Origin: Pseudoxanthomonas suwonensis
GTDB lineage: Bacteria; Pseudomonadota; Gammaproteobacteria; Xanthomonadales; Xanthomonadaceae
Direction of reading: 5' to 3'
DNA length: 64,000 bases
NCBI RefSeq assembly: GCF_010093235.1
Contig: NZ_PDWP01000010.1
Span: 51,455-115,454 of the forward strand
Made by a program: the position numbers and the translations under genes. Of the stretch, positions 35,185 to 44,112 are shown one piece after another (positions within the stretch are counted from its first letter, which is position 1; each line of letters begins with the position of its first letter). The notes under the pieces were generated by a model. That model made no database searches. It was not told the origin of the DNA and saw nothing but the letters and a program-made list of their open reading frames with translations.

Positions 35185-36129
35185 ATGACGCCCCAACTCG
35201 ATTCCGAAGGACGACTGCGCCACCTGCTGACCCTGGACGGGTTGCCCCGGGCCACCCTGTTGCAGCTGCTCGACCGCGCCGGCCAGATCCGCGACGCGGC
35301 GGTCGGCCGGGTCGGCAAGCGCACGGTGCTGGCCGGTACCGCGGTCTGCACGCTGTTCTTCGAGCCTTCGACCCGCACCCGCAGTTCCTTCCAGCTGGCG
35401 GCGCAGCGGCTGGGCGCGGACGTGCTCAACTTCGACGCCTCCACCTCGTCGACCCGCAAGGGCGAGACCGCGCGCGACACCCTGCGCAACCTCGAGGCGA
35501 TGGGCGTGCGCGGCTTCGTCGTGCGCCATCCCGACGACGGTGCGGTGCAGGCGCTGGCCGACGCCGCCGGCGAGGGCACGGCCCTGGTCAACGCCGGCGA
35601 CGGCCGCAATGCGCACCCGACCCAGGGCCTGCTGGACATGCTGACCCTGCGCCAGGCCAAGGGCAGCGACTTCTCGAAGCTGAAGGTGCTGATCGTCGGC
35701 GACGTGAAGCATTCGCGCGTGGCCCGTTCCGACCTGCACGCGCTGCGCACCCTGGGCGCGGGCGAGATCCGGGTCTGCGGTCCGGCGGCGCTGCTGCCGG
35801 AGGCCGGGGTCACTGCCGGCTGTAAGGTGGGCGAGGACTTCGACGCGATGCTGGAAGGCGTGGACGCGGTGATGATGCTGCGCCTGCAGCGCGAGCGCAT
35901 GGAGGAGGGCCTGGTGCCCTCGCTGGAGGACTACCACGCCCGTTACGGCCTGACCGCGCAGCGCCTGCGACGTGCCGCCCCGGACGCGGCGGTGCTGCAT
36001 CCGGGCCCGATCAACCGCGGCGTGGAGATCACCGACGAGGTCGCCGATGGCCCGCAGTCGTGGGTGCTGCGCCAGGTCGGCAACGGCGTCGCCGTGCGCA
36101 TGGCAGTGCTGGAACACCTGCTGGGTTGA
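35185..36129 (+). CDS. pyrB: Aspartate carbamoyltransferase catalytic subunit
   Basis: A 314-residue enzyme that joins carbamoyl phosphate and aspartate in pyrimidine synthesis. The carbamoyl-phosphate site is FFEPSTRTRSSFQLAA, with the mobile-loop STRKGET. Other segments are NAGDGRNAHPTQGLLDM, VGDVKHSRVARSD and HPGPINRGVEI. No pyrI regulatory subunit or pyrC-like gene is adjacent. The ATG at 35185 follows a CAGGA site 10 nt upstream. Confidence 0.95.
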   Translation: MTPQLDSEGRLRHLLTLDGLPRATLLQLLDRAGQIRDAAVGRVGKRTVLAGTAVCTLFFEPSTRTRSSFQLAAQRLGADVLNFDASTSSTRKGETARDTLRNLEAMGVRGFVVRHPDDGAVQALADAAGEGTALVNAGDGRNAHPTQGLLDMLTLRQAKGSDFSKLKVLIVGDVKHSRVARSDLHALRTLGAGEIRVCGPAALLPEAGVTAGCKVGEDFDAMLEGVDAVMMLRLQRERMEEGLVPSLEDYHARYGLTAQRLRRAAPDAAVLHPGPINRGVEITDEVADGPQSWVLRQVGNGVAVRMAVLEHLLG

Positions 36130-36349
36130 TTGGAGGCTCCACCCTCCCGCCGGCGAAGCCCGCGTCCTGGACGCCGGGGCGTGGAGCGGGGTTCGCGGAA
36201 GAGAGGCGGTTACCGACCGACTTCCCGTCCGCGGCAGTCCTTGGATCCTGCGCCACCCCGCTACGGTTCCAGCCACTCCTGCGTGTGGCCATGGGTTTCG
36301 AACCGCCGCGCCATTCGGGCTTCGCAGCCCTGCCGACCCTCACCCCGAT

Positions 36350-36370
36350 CCCTCTCCCATGGGGAGAGGG
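36350..36370. repeat. CCCTCTCCC-type inverted repeat (dispersed intergenic element, likely terminator)
   Basis: CCCTCTCCC (36350-36358), AT, then GGGGAGAGGG form a 9-bp stem, preceded by CCCTCACCCCGAT. Words of this kind occur many times in Xanthomonadaceae genomes between genes (recollection, not checked). Lying between the convergent pyrB and VWA genes, it probably ends transcription from both sides. The rest of the 274-nt gap shows nothing I can assign. Confidence 0.6.
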
Positions 36371-36403
36371 GCTTTGCATCGGGCTGGGGATTTCCGGATC
36401 CCC

Positions 36404-38125
36404 TCAGGCTTCGGGCTGGCCGCGCGCCATGTCGGCCGTGGTGACCGAACGCGCCGAATCCACCAGCTGCACGAACTCATGGCGCAGGCCGAAGCGGTCT
36501 TCGCCCAGGGCGCCCCGCGCGGTGCGCTCGACGTCGTCCCAGGTCCAGCGGTCGACGTACTTGCCGCCGCGCAGCAGGTCGGCATAGCCGGCCACCGCCG
36601 CGGCGAAGCGCAGGGACTTGCTCGCCTGCGACCGCAGCGACGAGCGCAGCACCGGGGTTTCGACCAGCCTGCTCGCGTCCTGGCCGGGCAGCTTGTAGCG
36701 CAGGCGCAGGTGGGCCAGTTCATCGGCCTTCGCGGACGCGGCGGGAGCGGCGTCACCGTAGCGGAGCGGCGGCAGGCGCTCGGCGCCGGAGCCGGCCAGG
36801 GTGATCTCGTACAGCGCGGTCACCTCGTGGCCGGCGCCGATGTCGCCGGCATCCACCCGGTCGTTGGCGAAGTCCTCCTCGCGCAGGATCCGGTTCTCGT
36901 AGCCAACCAGCCGGTACTCGGCGACCACCGCCGGATTGAACTCGATCTGCACCTTCACGTCGTTGGCGATGGTCAGCAGGGTGGCCTGCATCTGCCGCAA
37001 CAGCACCCGGCGCGCCTCGTCGAGGGTGTCGATGTACAGGTGCTGGCCGTTGCCGGCATCGGCCAGGCGCTCGGCCATGGCGTCGTTGTAGTTTCCCGAA
37101 CCGAAGCCCAGGGTGGACAGGGCGATGCCGGTACGGCGCTGGTCGGCGACCAGGGTCAGCAGCGCGTTGCGGTCGGTGATGCCCACGTTGAAGTCACCGT
37201 CGGTGGCCAGCAGGATCCGGTTGACCCCGCCTTCGACATAGCCCTGGCGTGCCATCGCATAGGCCAGGCGCAGGCCTTCGCCACCGTTGGTGCTGCCGGC
37301 GGCCTGCAGTTGCTCGAGCGCGGCGAGGATCTCGCCGTGGCGGTCGCCCGGCGTCGGCGCCAGCACCAGGCCGGCGTGGCCGGCGTAGGCCACGATCGAG
37401 ACCCGGTCCATCGCGCGAAGCTGTGGCACCAGCTGGGCGAAGGCGCGCTTGAGCAGCGGCAGCTTGGCCGGATCGTCCATCGAGCCCGAGGTGTCCACGA
37501 GCAGCACCAGGTTGGCCGGCGGCAGCTCGCGCTTGTCCACGTCGTAGCCCTTGATGCCGACCATCAGCAGTTGCCGGGCCGGGTTCCATGGCGCCGGCGC
37601 CAGCTCGGTGGTCACCTTGAACGGCACCTCGCGCGAGGCCGGGGCGGGGTGGCCGTAGTCGAAGTAGTTGAGCATTTCCTCCACCCGCACCGCGTCGGCC
37701 GGCGGGCGGTAGCCATCGCGCAGCATGCGGCGGACGTTGGCATAGCTGCCGGTGTCCACGTCGATCGAGAAGGTGGACACCGGGGCTTCGCGGGTGCGGC
37801 GCACCGGGTTGTCCTCGCGGGTGTCGTAATGCTCGGTGTTTTCCGCCGGCCGCGGCAGCGGGCGCTGCGGCATCGGCATGGGCATGGGCGCATGGGCCAG
37901 CGACGCTACCGGTGCAGGGGCGAAGGGCGGGGCCGGGTGCCTGGTCGCGGCCTCCCTGGCGCGCGACCGTTCGGCCGCGGCCCGCGCGGCCTGCATGGCC
38001 TGGGTGCGTGCCTCCGCCTCGGCGGCCGCAGGCGGGGATTTGGACGGAGTGGTGCAGGCTGCGAGCAGGACGGCCAGGAGGGCTGCGCAGGCGGAGGTCT
38101 TGCGGATCGCGGATGGTGCGGGCAT
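36404..38125 (-). CDS. VWA-domain lipoprotein with DUF3520 (YfbK-like)
   Basis: A 573-residue exported protein. The signal ends LLAVLLAAC, so it should be lipid-anchored. A low-complexity Ala/Pro/Met stretch follows, with a PMPMPMP run, then the YfbK N-terminal region STFSIDVDTGSYANVRRMLRDG. The von Willebrand A domain has an intact metal site, LLVDTSGSMDDP. The C-terminal DUF3520 ends near RFGLRHEFVQLVDSARS. Its function is unknown; MIDAS domains bind protein partners through a metal ion. ATG 38123-38125 is chosen for the signal peptide; ATG 38152 is possible. Confidence 0.85.
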   Translation of the reverse strand: MPAPSAIRKTSACAALLAVLLAACTTPSKSPPAAAEAEARTQAMQAARAAAERSRAREAATRHPAPPFAPAPVASLAHAPMPMPMPQRPLPRPAENTEHYDTREDNPVRRTREAPVSTFSIDVDTGSYANVRRMLRDGYRPPADAVRVEEMLNYFDYGHPAPASREVPFKVTTELAPAPWNPARQLLMVGIKGYDVDKRELPPANLVLLVDTSGSMDDPAKLPLLKRAFAQLVPQLRAMDRVSIVAYAGHAGLVLAPTPGDRHGEILAALEQLQAAGSTNGGEGLRLAYAMARQGYVEGGVNRILLATDGDFNVGITDRNALLTLVADQRRTGIALSTLGFGSGNYNDAMAERLADAGNGQHLYIDTLDEARRVLLRQMQATLLTIANDVKVQIEFNPAVVAEYRLVGYENRILREEDFANDRVDAGDIGAGHEVTALYEITLAGSGAERLPPLRYGDAAPAASAKADELAHLRLRYKLPGQDASRLVETPVLRSSLRSQASKSLRFAAAVAGYADLLRGGKYVDRWTWDDVERTARGALGEDRFGLRHEFVQLVDSARSVTTADMARGQPEA

Positions 38126-38221
38126 GGGCGGATCTCGGGTGGGTCCGGACATGCAAACGGACGGCGCGCCCCAATGGGGTTGTACGGGTTCCCGGCGGGT
38201 GCCGGGCCGCCGTGCCGGCGT

Positions 38222-39748
38222 TCAGGCCAGCGCGTGCTCGAACTCGATGCCCAGGCCCGCCATGCCCTTCTTCTCGTCGGCCAGGTCGGCACGCAGCAGC
38301 GCCCGGTCCTCGACCCAGGCCTGGGGCAGGACGAGGCGCAGCGACGCCGGGCCCGCCTCCAGCTGCAGCGGTGGCAGTTCGTCGCTCTCGTGGGAGCGGT
38401 GCAGCAGCACCGCCAGGCGCAGCAGTGCCGCCTTGCGCCGCGCAGACAGCAGCAGGCGGTCGGGCAGGGCGTCGAAGGCCGACTTCGGGACGCCGCGGCG
38501 GTGGGTACGCACCAGCGCCGCCAGCACCTGCTGCTCCTGGCGGGAGAAGCCGGAGATGTCCGAATGCTCGAGGACGTACGCGCCGTGCAGGTGGTACTGG
38601 GTGTGTGCGATCGCCATGCCCAGTTCGTGCACGCTGGCGGCCCAGCCGAGCATGCGCGCGTCGTCCTCGTCCAGGGCCCAGGCCTCGGCCACCAGGCCGA
38701 ACAGCTGCAGGGCCGTGTCCCGCACGCGCCCGGCCTGTTCCTGGTCGATGCCGTAGCGATGGATCAGCGCCTGCACCGAGATGTCGCGCGGATCGTTCTC
38801 GCCGCCGCGGCCGAGCATGTCGTAGAGGATGCCCTCGCGCATGGCGGCCTTGCTGACCAGCAGCTTTTCCAGGCCCAGCGACTGGAAGGCCGCCTCCAGC
38901 ACCAGGATGCCGCCGGCGATGATCGGCCGGCGGTCCGAGGACAGCCCGGGCAGGTCGATCTCGTCGAGGCTGCGCGCCTGCAGCAGGCGCTCGCGCACCT
39001 GCGGCAGCGCCTCGGCGGGGATCGCGCCCTTGGTCAGCTTCCTCGCCACGCAGATCTCGCTGATCGACTTGTGCGGGCCGGACGGCCCCAGCGCCTCGTC
39101 CCAGCCGCGCGCGCGGTAAAGGCTGGCGAACTGGCGGAACTCGCCGGTGATGACCGCCAGTGCTTCCTTCCAGCGCTTCTTCGACAGCTTGCCGCCGGGG
39201 AAGAAACGGCGGGTCGATGCGTTGCAGCCGGCCTGCCGGCGTTCGCGCTCGATCGGCTCGAAGCCGCGGCCGATGATGACCTCGGTCGAGCCGCCGCCGA
39301 TGTCGATCACCAGCCGCTGCTGGCCGGGCTTGGGCGGCTGGGCGTGGGCCACGCCCAGGTAGATCAGGCGCGCCTCCTCGCGGCCGGACACCACTTCCAC
39401 CGGGAAGCCCAGGGTGGCCTCGGCCTCGGCCAGGAACGGCTGCGGATCGCGCAGCCGGCGCACGGTGTTGGTGGCCAGCGCGCGTACGTGCAGCCGCTCC
39501 ACCCCGCGCAGGCGCTGGCCGAAGCGGGCCAGGCAGTCCAGCGCGCGCGCGCGCGACTGCGGTGCCAGGCCGCCGTCGGCGTCCAGGCCGTCGGCCATGC
39601 GCACGGTCTCGCGCAGGCGGTCGATCACCCGCAGCTCGCCCAGCGAATAGCGGGCGAGCACCATGTGGAAACTGTTGGAACCAAGATCGATCGCGGCCAG
39701 CGCATCGCCATCCTGGACCTGCGGGCGGGATTGGGAGGAATGGGGCAT
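38222..39748 (-). CDS. ppx: Exopolyphosphatase
   Basis: A 508-residue Ppx/GppA phosphatase that removes terminal phosphates from polyphosphate. The actin-like fold motifs are IDLGSNSFHMVLA and VIDIGGGSTEVIIG, and the segment VVSGREEARLIYLGV is conserved. The C-terminal HD-like part contains WAASVHELGMAIAHTQYHLHGAYVLEH. It is the last gene of the phoB-phoR-ppk-ppx run, 46 nt after ppk. Having synthesis and breakdown of polyphosphate in one transcript is common in proteobacteria. Confidence 0.93.
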   Translation of the reverse strand: MPHSSQSRPQVQDGDALAAIDLGSNSFHMVLARYSLGELRVIDRLRETVRMADGLDADGGLAPQSRARALDCLARFGQRLRGVERLHVRALATNTVRRLRDPQPFLAEAEATLGFPVEVVSGREEARLIYLGVAHAQPPKPGQQRLVIDIGGGSTEVIIGRGFEPIERERRQAGCNASTRRFFPGGKLSKKRWKEALAVITGEFRQFASLYRARGWDEALGPSGPHKSISEICVARKLTKGAIPAEALPQVRERLLQARSLDEIDLPGLSSDRRPIIAGGILVLEAAFQSLGLEKLLVSKAAMREGILYDMLGRGGENDPRDISVQALIHRYGIDQEQAGRVRDTALQLFGLVAEAWALDEDDARMLGWAASVHELGMAIAHTQYHLHGAYVLEHSDISGFSRQEQQVLAALVRTHRRGVPKSAFDALPDRLLLSARRKAALLRLAVLLHRSHESDELPPLQLEAGPASLRLVLPQAWVEDRALLRADLADEKKGMAGLGIEFEHALA

Positions 39749-39794
39749 CGGCGAATCTTAGCGGATGCCGTCCCGCGGCCCGTAACCGGGGAGG

Positions 39795-41921
39795 CTAGAG
39801 CGCGTCCAGCAGCGCCTGCTGCGCCGAGTGCGGCGCCTCGCCCTCGGCGGGCACGCATTTGCGGTACGTGCCGTCCGGGCCCAGCTCCCAAGCATTGAGG
39901 TTGTCGGCCAGGCAGTTCTGCAGCACCTCGCGCTCGATCCGCTCGGCCAGCGCCGGGTCCAGGATCGGGAAGCAGATCTCCACCCGCCGCAGCAGGTTGC
40001 GCTCCAGCCAGTCGGCGCTGGCGCAGTACATCTCCGGGCGGCCGTCGTTGCCGAACCAGTACACCCGGCTGTGCTCGAGGAAGCGGCCGACGATCGAGCG
40101 CACGCGGATGTTGTCGGACACGCCCGGCACGCCCGGGCGCAGGGTGCAGGCGCCGCGCACGATCAGGTCGATCTGCACCCCGGCCTGCGAGGCCTGGTAC
40201 AGCGCGCGCACCACCTGCGGCTCGTTGAGCGCGTTCATCTTGGCCACGATCCGCCCGGGGCGCCCGGAGGCGGCCAGCTGCGCCTCGCGCGCGATCCGGC
40301 TCAGCAGCCCCTGGTGCAGGGTGAACGGCGATTGCAACAGGCGCCGCAGGCGGATCGACGGCGCCAGCCCGGACAGCTGCTGGAACAGCAGGTGCACGTC
40401 GTTGCCGATCTCCGGGTCGGCGGTGATCAGGCCCAGGTCGGTGTAGCTGCGCGCGGTGCCGCTGTGGTAGTTGCCGGTGCCCAGGTGCACGTAGCGGCGC
40501 AGGCGCCGGCCCTCGCGGCGCACGATCAGCAGCATCTTGGCGTGGGTCTTGTAGCCGACCACGCCGTACACCACCTGCACGCCAGCTTCCTGCAGGCGGT
40601 CGGCCACGCCGAGGTTGGCGTCCTCGTCGAAGCGCGCGCGCAGCTCCACCACGACGGTGACGTCCTTGCCGTTGCGCGCGGCCTGTACCAGCGCGTCGAC
40701 GATCGCCGAGTCCTTGCCGGTACGGTACAGGGTCTGCTTGATCGCCAGCACGTCCGGATCGACCGCGGCCTGCTTGAGCAGCTCCAGCACGGCGCTGAAG
40801 GAGTCGAACGGGTGGTGCAGCAGCACGTCGCCGCGCGCCACCGCCTCGAACACGCTGCCTTCCTCGAAGCGGTTGCGCGGGGTGAACGCGGGGTACTTCA
40901 GTTCGGGGCGCTGGACCAGCTCGTGGACCTGGATGACGCGGTTGAGGTTGACCGGGCCGTCGATGTAGTAGACCGCGTTCTCCGGCAGCTCGAAGTTCTG
41001 CAGCAGGGAGCGCACGATCGGGCGCGGGCAGTCGTGGGCGATCTCCAGCCGCACCGCCGGGCGGTAGCCTCGGCCGGCCAGTTCGGTGCGCAGGGCCGAG
41101 GCGAGGTTGTCGACCTCGTCCTCGTCGACCACCAGCTCCGAGTTGCGGGTGACGCGGAACTGGTATGCGCCCTTGACCGTCATGCCGGGGAACAGCTCGT
41201 CGACGAAGGCGGCGAGCATCGAGGACAGCAGCACGAAGGCCTGCTCGTCGCTGCCGCGCAGCTGGCGCGGCAGCTCGACGATGCGGTTGAGCGAGCGCGG
41301 CGCGCGCACGATCGCCAGGTGTCCCGGTCGCCCGAACGCATCCATGCCCTCGAGCATCACGACGACGTTGAGCGACTTGTTGAGGATGCGCGGGAACGGG
41401 TGCGACGGATCCAGCCCCAGCGGCGACAGCACCGGCATGACCTTGTTGCGGAAGTAGGCGCGCAGCCAGCGGCGCTGGCGCGGGCTCCAGGCCTGGCGCG
41501 GCAGGATGCGCACGCCGGCCTCGGCCAGCGCCGGGCGCAGCACCTGGTTCCAGCAGTCGTACTGGGCCTGCACCAGCTCCGTCGCACGCGCGGAGATCGA
41601 TTCCAGCAGCTGCGCCGGGGCCATCCCGTCGGACGCCGGCGGCAGGCCGAGCTGTGCGGCGTGGCGCACGGTGGCGGTGCGGATCTCGAAGAACTCGTCG
41701 AGGTTGGTGCAGGAGATGCAGAGGAAGCGCAGCCGTTCCAGCAGCGGCACCTGCGGGTCCAGGGCCTGGGCCAGCACCCGGAAGTTGAAGTCCAGCTGGG
41801 AAAGCTCGCGGTTGAGGTACAGGGCAGGGTCGCGCAGCGGATCCGCCGGGTCGTGGCCCGAGGGCAGGGGTATCAGCTGGCTGTCGGTGTCCATGCCTCT
41901 GTCGCCGCCCGGAGCGTTCAT
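39795..41921 (-). CDS. ppk1: Polyphosphate kinase 1
   Basis: A 708-residue membrane-associated enzyme making polyphosphate from ATP. The segment LYLNRELSQLDFNFRVLAQA opens domain N, and the phosphorylated His lies in VVGYKTHAKMLLIVRREG. YVHLGTGNYHSGTARSYTDLG and the second active-site region VYWFGNDGRPEMYCASADWLERNL are intact. The ATG at 41919-41921 overlaps the stop of phoR by four bases. It is downstream of a Pho box, so it is probably induced on phosphate limitation (inference). Confidence 0.95.
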   Translation of the reverse strand: MNAPGGDRGMDTDSQLIPLPSGHDPADPLRDPALYLNRELSQLDFNFRVLAQALDPQVPLLERLRFLCISCTNLDEFFEIRTATVRHAAQLGLPPASDGMAPAQLLESISARATELVQAQYDCWNQVLRPALAEAGVRILPRQAWSPRQRRWLRAYFRNKVMPVLSPLGLDPSHPFPRILNKSLNVVVMLEGMDAFGRPGHLAIVRAPRSLNRIVELPRQLRGSDEQAFVLLSSMLAAFVDELFPGMTVKGAYQFRVTRNSELVVDEDEVDNLASALRTELAGRGYRPAVRLEIAHDCPRPIVRSLLQNFELPENAVYYIDGPVNLNRVIQVHELVQRPELKYPAFTPRNRFEEGSVFEAVARGDVLLHHPFDSFSAVLELLKQAAVDPDVLAIKQTLYRTGKDSAIVDALVQAARNGKDVTVVVELRARFDEDANLGVADRLQEAGVQVVYGVVGYKTHAKMLLIVRREGRRLRRYVHLGTGNYHSGTARSYTDLGLITADPEIGNDVHLLFQQLSGLAPSIRLRRLLQSPFTLHQGLLSRIAREAQLAASGRPGRIVAKMNALNEPQVVRALYQASQAGVQIDLIVRGACTLRPGVPGVSDNIRVRSIVGRFLEHSRVYWFGNDGRPEMYCASADWLERNLLRRVEICFPILDPALAERIEREVLQNCLADNLNAWELGPDGTYRKCVPAEGEAPHSAQQALLDAL

Positions 41922-43342
41922 GGCGTAGTCCCCCCTACGTCCTGATCATGCCTAGGATGCACGCGTTCGCGGCCGAAGTGGCAGGCGAAGACGCTGCCCT
42001 GGCCGACGGTGCTGTGGACCGACAGCCGGGCCTGGTGCAGGCCCAGCACGTGCTTGACGATGGACAGGCCCAGCCCGGTGCCGCCGCTTTCGCGCGAGCG
42101 GCTGCTGGAGACGCGGTAGAAGCGTTCGGTCAGCCGCGGGATGTGCTCGGGCGGGACGCCCGGGCCGGTGTCGTGCACCGCCAGGACCGCGCCGCCGTCG
42201 GCGTCGCGGCTGAACTCGATGGTGATCCGGCCGCCGGGCGGCGTATGGCGCACGGCATTGGTCACCAGGTTGGAAAAGGCGCTGTGCAGTTCGCGCCCGG
42301 AACCGAGCAGGTCGCAGCCGGCCAGGTCGCGCCCCTCGATCCGGTGCTGGCCCTTGCTGCAGGCTTCTGCCTCCCGCCGCAGCGTGGCCAGCACCGATGC
42401 CATGGCGACGGTCTCCTCGGGCAGGCTGTCGCGCGATTCCAGCCGCGACAGGGCCAGCAGGTCCTCCACCAGCTGGGTCATGCGCTGGGACTGCTTCTGC
42501 ATCTCGGCCAGCATCGGGCGCCATTCCGGGAAGTCGTCCGGGTCGAGCATGTCCAGGTAGCCGTGGACCACGGTCAGCGGCGTGCGCAACTCGTGCGAGA
42601 CGTTGGCGACGAAGTCCCGGCGCATCTGCTCCAGGTGCAGCAGCTTGCTGACGTCGCGCGCCACCAGCAGCCAGTACTCGTCCGAATAGGGGATCAGCCG
42701 CAGGTTGAGGCGCAGGCGCCCGTCGACCGGGCTGGGCGCATCGAGGATCGGCTCGGCGTTGCGGCCGGAGGCCATCCAGCGCGCCACGGGAAGGTGCTGC
42801 AGGCGCTCGGCCACCGGCGCGCCCAGGTCGCGCGGGTGTTGCAGGCCCAGCAGGCCGGTGGCGGCGCGGTTGAACCAGAGCATGCGCTGGGTATTGCGGT
42901 CGACCACCACCACCGCGTCCGGCAGCGCCGCCGCCGCCGCGCGGTAGGCGCGCAGCATGCCCAGCAGGCGGCGCCTGCGCGCGCGCATTTCCGCCTGGTT
43001 GCGGTGAAGGAGCCGGTCCAGCTCGTCCCAGGCGCCGTCGCCCCGTGCCGGCTCCCGGTGGCGGCGGCCGGTCAGGCCGTCCAGCACCCGGCGCAGGCGC
43101 CAGTAGTGCCAGGCCAGCATGCCCAGCGCCACGGCCGCCAGCGCCGGCCACGGCTGGCCGATGGCGAAGCCGAGCAGGACGGCGGCGGCGAGGGCCAGGG
43201 ACAGCAGCGCCAGCGTGCGCCGCCAGGCCGAACGCATTCGGGCCGCGTCGTCGCCCGCGTCCACGCGCAGGTCCAGGGCCGGATCGGCGAGGCCAGGCGC
43301 ACCGGCAAGGGACGGGGGATCGGGACGCCTGTCCATCCGCAC
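41918..43342 (-). CDS. phoR: Phosphate regulon sensor histidine kinase PhoR
   Basis: A 474-residue inner-membrane kinase. Two hydrophobic segments lie at about 43-62 and 66-80, with almost no periplasmic loop, as in PhoR. A PAS-like part follows (LPDAVVVVDRNTQRMLWFN). The phosphorylated residue is His250 in VANVSHELRTP. The ATP-binding boxes are LVTNAVRHTPPGG, DTGPGVPPEH and GGTGLGLSIVKH. It follows phoB by 6 nt and overlaps ppk1. The N-terminus is about 35 residues longer than usual. Confidence 0.93.
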   Translation of the reverse strand: MRMDRRPDPPSLAGAPGLADPALDLRVDAGDDAARMRSAWRRTLALLSLALAAAVLLGFAIGQPWPALAAVALGMLAWHYWRLRRVLDGLTGRRHREPARGDGAWDELDRLLHRNQAEMRARRRRLLGMLRAYRAAAAALPDAVVVVDRNTQRMLWFNRAATGLLGLQHPRDLGAPVAERLQHLPVARWMASGRNAEPILDAPSPVDGRLRLNLRLIPYSDEYWLLVARDVSKLLHLEQMRRDFVANVSHELRTPLTVVHGYLDMLDPDDFPEWRPMLAEMQKQSQRMTQLVEDLLALSRLESRDSLPEETVAMASVLATLRREAEACSKGQHRIEGRDLAGCDLLGSGRELHSAFSNLVTNAVRHTPPGGRITIEFSRDADGGAVLAVHDTGPGVPPEHIPRLTERFYRVSSSRSRESGGTGLGLSIVKHVLGLHQARLSVHSTVGQGSVFACHFGRERVHPRHDQDVGGTTP

Positions 43343-43348
43343 GACGGC

Positions 43349-44038
43349 TCAGGCCGATGCGGAGAAGCGGTAGCCGGCGCCGCGCACCGTCTGCACCATG
43401 CCATCGACCCCGAACGGCTCCAGCGTGCGCCGCAGGCGGCGGATGTGCACGTCGATGGTGCGCTCCTCCACGTACACGCTGCCGCCCCAGACGTGGTCCA
43501 GCAGCTGCGCGCGGCTGTAGACGCGGTCGGGGTGGGTCATGAAGAAGTGCAGCAGGCGGTATTCGGTCGGGCCGATCGGCACCGCGGCGTCGCCGGCGAA
43601 CACGCGATGGGCCGCGCCGTCGATGCGCAGGTTGCCGGCGGAGACGCTGCCATCCTCGTCGTCCTCGCGCGAACGCCGCATCACCGCGCGGATCCGCGCC
43701 AGCAGCTCGCGCGAGGAGAACGGCTTGACCACGTAGTCGTCCACCCCGGCCTCCAGGCCGCCGACCCGGTCGTTCTCCTCGCCGCGGGCGGTGAGCATGA
43801 TGATCGGGATGTCGCGGGTCAGGGCCTCGCGGCGCCAGCGCCGGGCCAGTTCCAGGCCGCTGGTGCCCGGCAGCATCCAGTCCAGCAGGATCATGTCCGG
43901 CACGCGGTCTGCGATCGCCGCCTGGGCCTCGCGCGCGTCGCCGGCATGGACCGGGACGTACTCGCCCTTGCGCAGGGCGAAGGCGACCATGTCCCGGATC
44001 GCGGGCTCGTCGTCGACGATGAGGATCTGCTTCTGCAC
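43349..44038 (-). CDS. phoB: Phosphate regulon response regulator PhoB
   Basis: A 229-residue OmpR-type regulator. The receiver has the acidic pair VDDE, the phosphoacceptor Asp53 in LLDWMLPG and the Lys in VKPFSSREL. The winged-helix DNA-binding domain holds LTPTEYRLL-like IGPTEYRLLHFFM and the recognition region YVEERTIDVHIRRLRRTLEP. It is the first gene of the operon and has a Pho box upstream, pointing to autoregulation. Confidence 0.95.
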   Translation of the reverse strand: MQKQILIVDDEPAIRDMVAFALRKGEYVPVHAGDAREAQAAIADRVPDMILLDWMLPGTSGLELARRWRREALTRDIPIIMLTARGEENDRVGGLEAGVDDYVVKPFSSRELLARIRAVMRRSREDDEDGSVSAGNLRIDGAAHRVFAGDAAVPIGPTEYRLLHFFMTHPDRVYSRAQLLDHVWGGSVYVEERTIDVHIRRLRRTLEPFGVDGMVQTVRGAGYRFSASA

Positions 44039-44078
44039 GCCGGGCCTCCTGTATCGCCCGCCATCAGACTACCGTTAC

Positions 44079-44096
44079 GTTACAGGTTCATGACAC
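44079..44096 (-). promoter_or_regulatory. Pho box upstream of phoB
   Basis: Read on the minus strand, GTGTCAT-GAAC-CTGTAAC matches the PhoB consensus CTGTCAT-N4-CTGTCAT, with one mismatch in the first heptamer and two in the second. A weaker third unit (CGGTAGT) follows at the 11-nt period. It ends 40 nt before the phoB ATG. A TAGTCT -10 candidate lies at 44066-44071. Confidence 0.7.
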
Positions 44097-44112
44097 CGGC
44101 GGGTGCCGGCGT

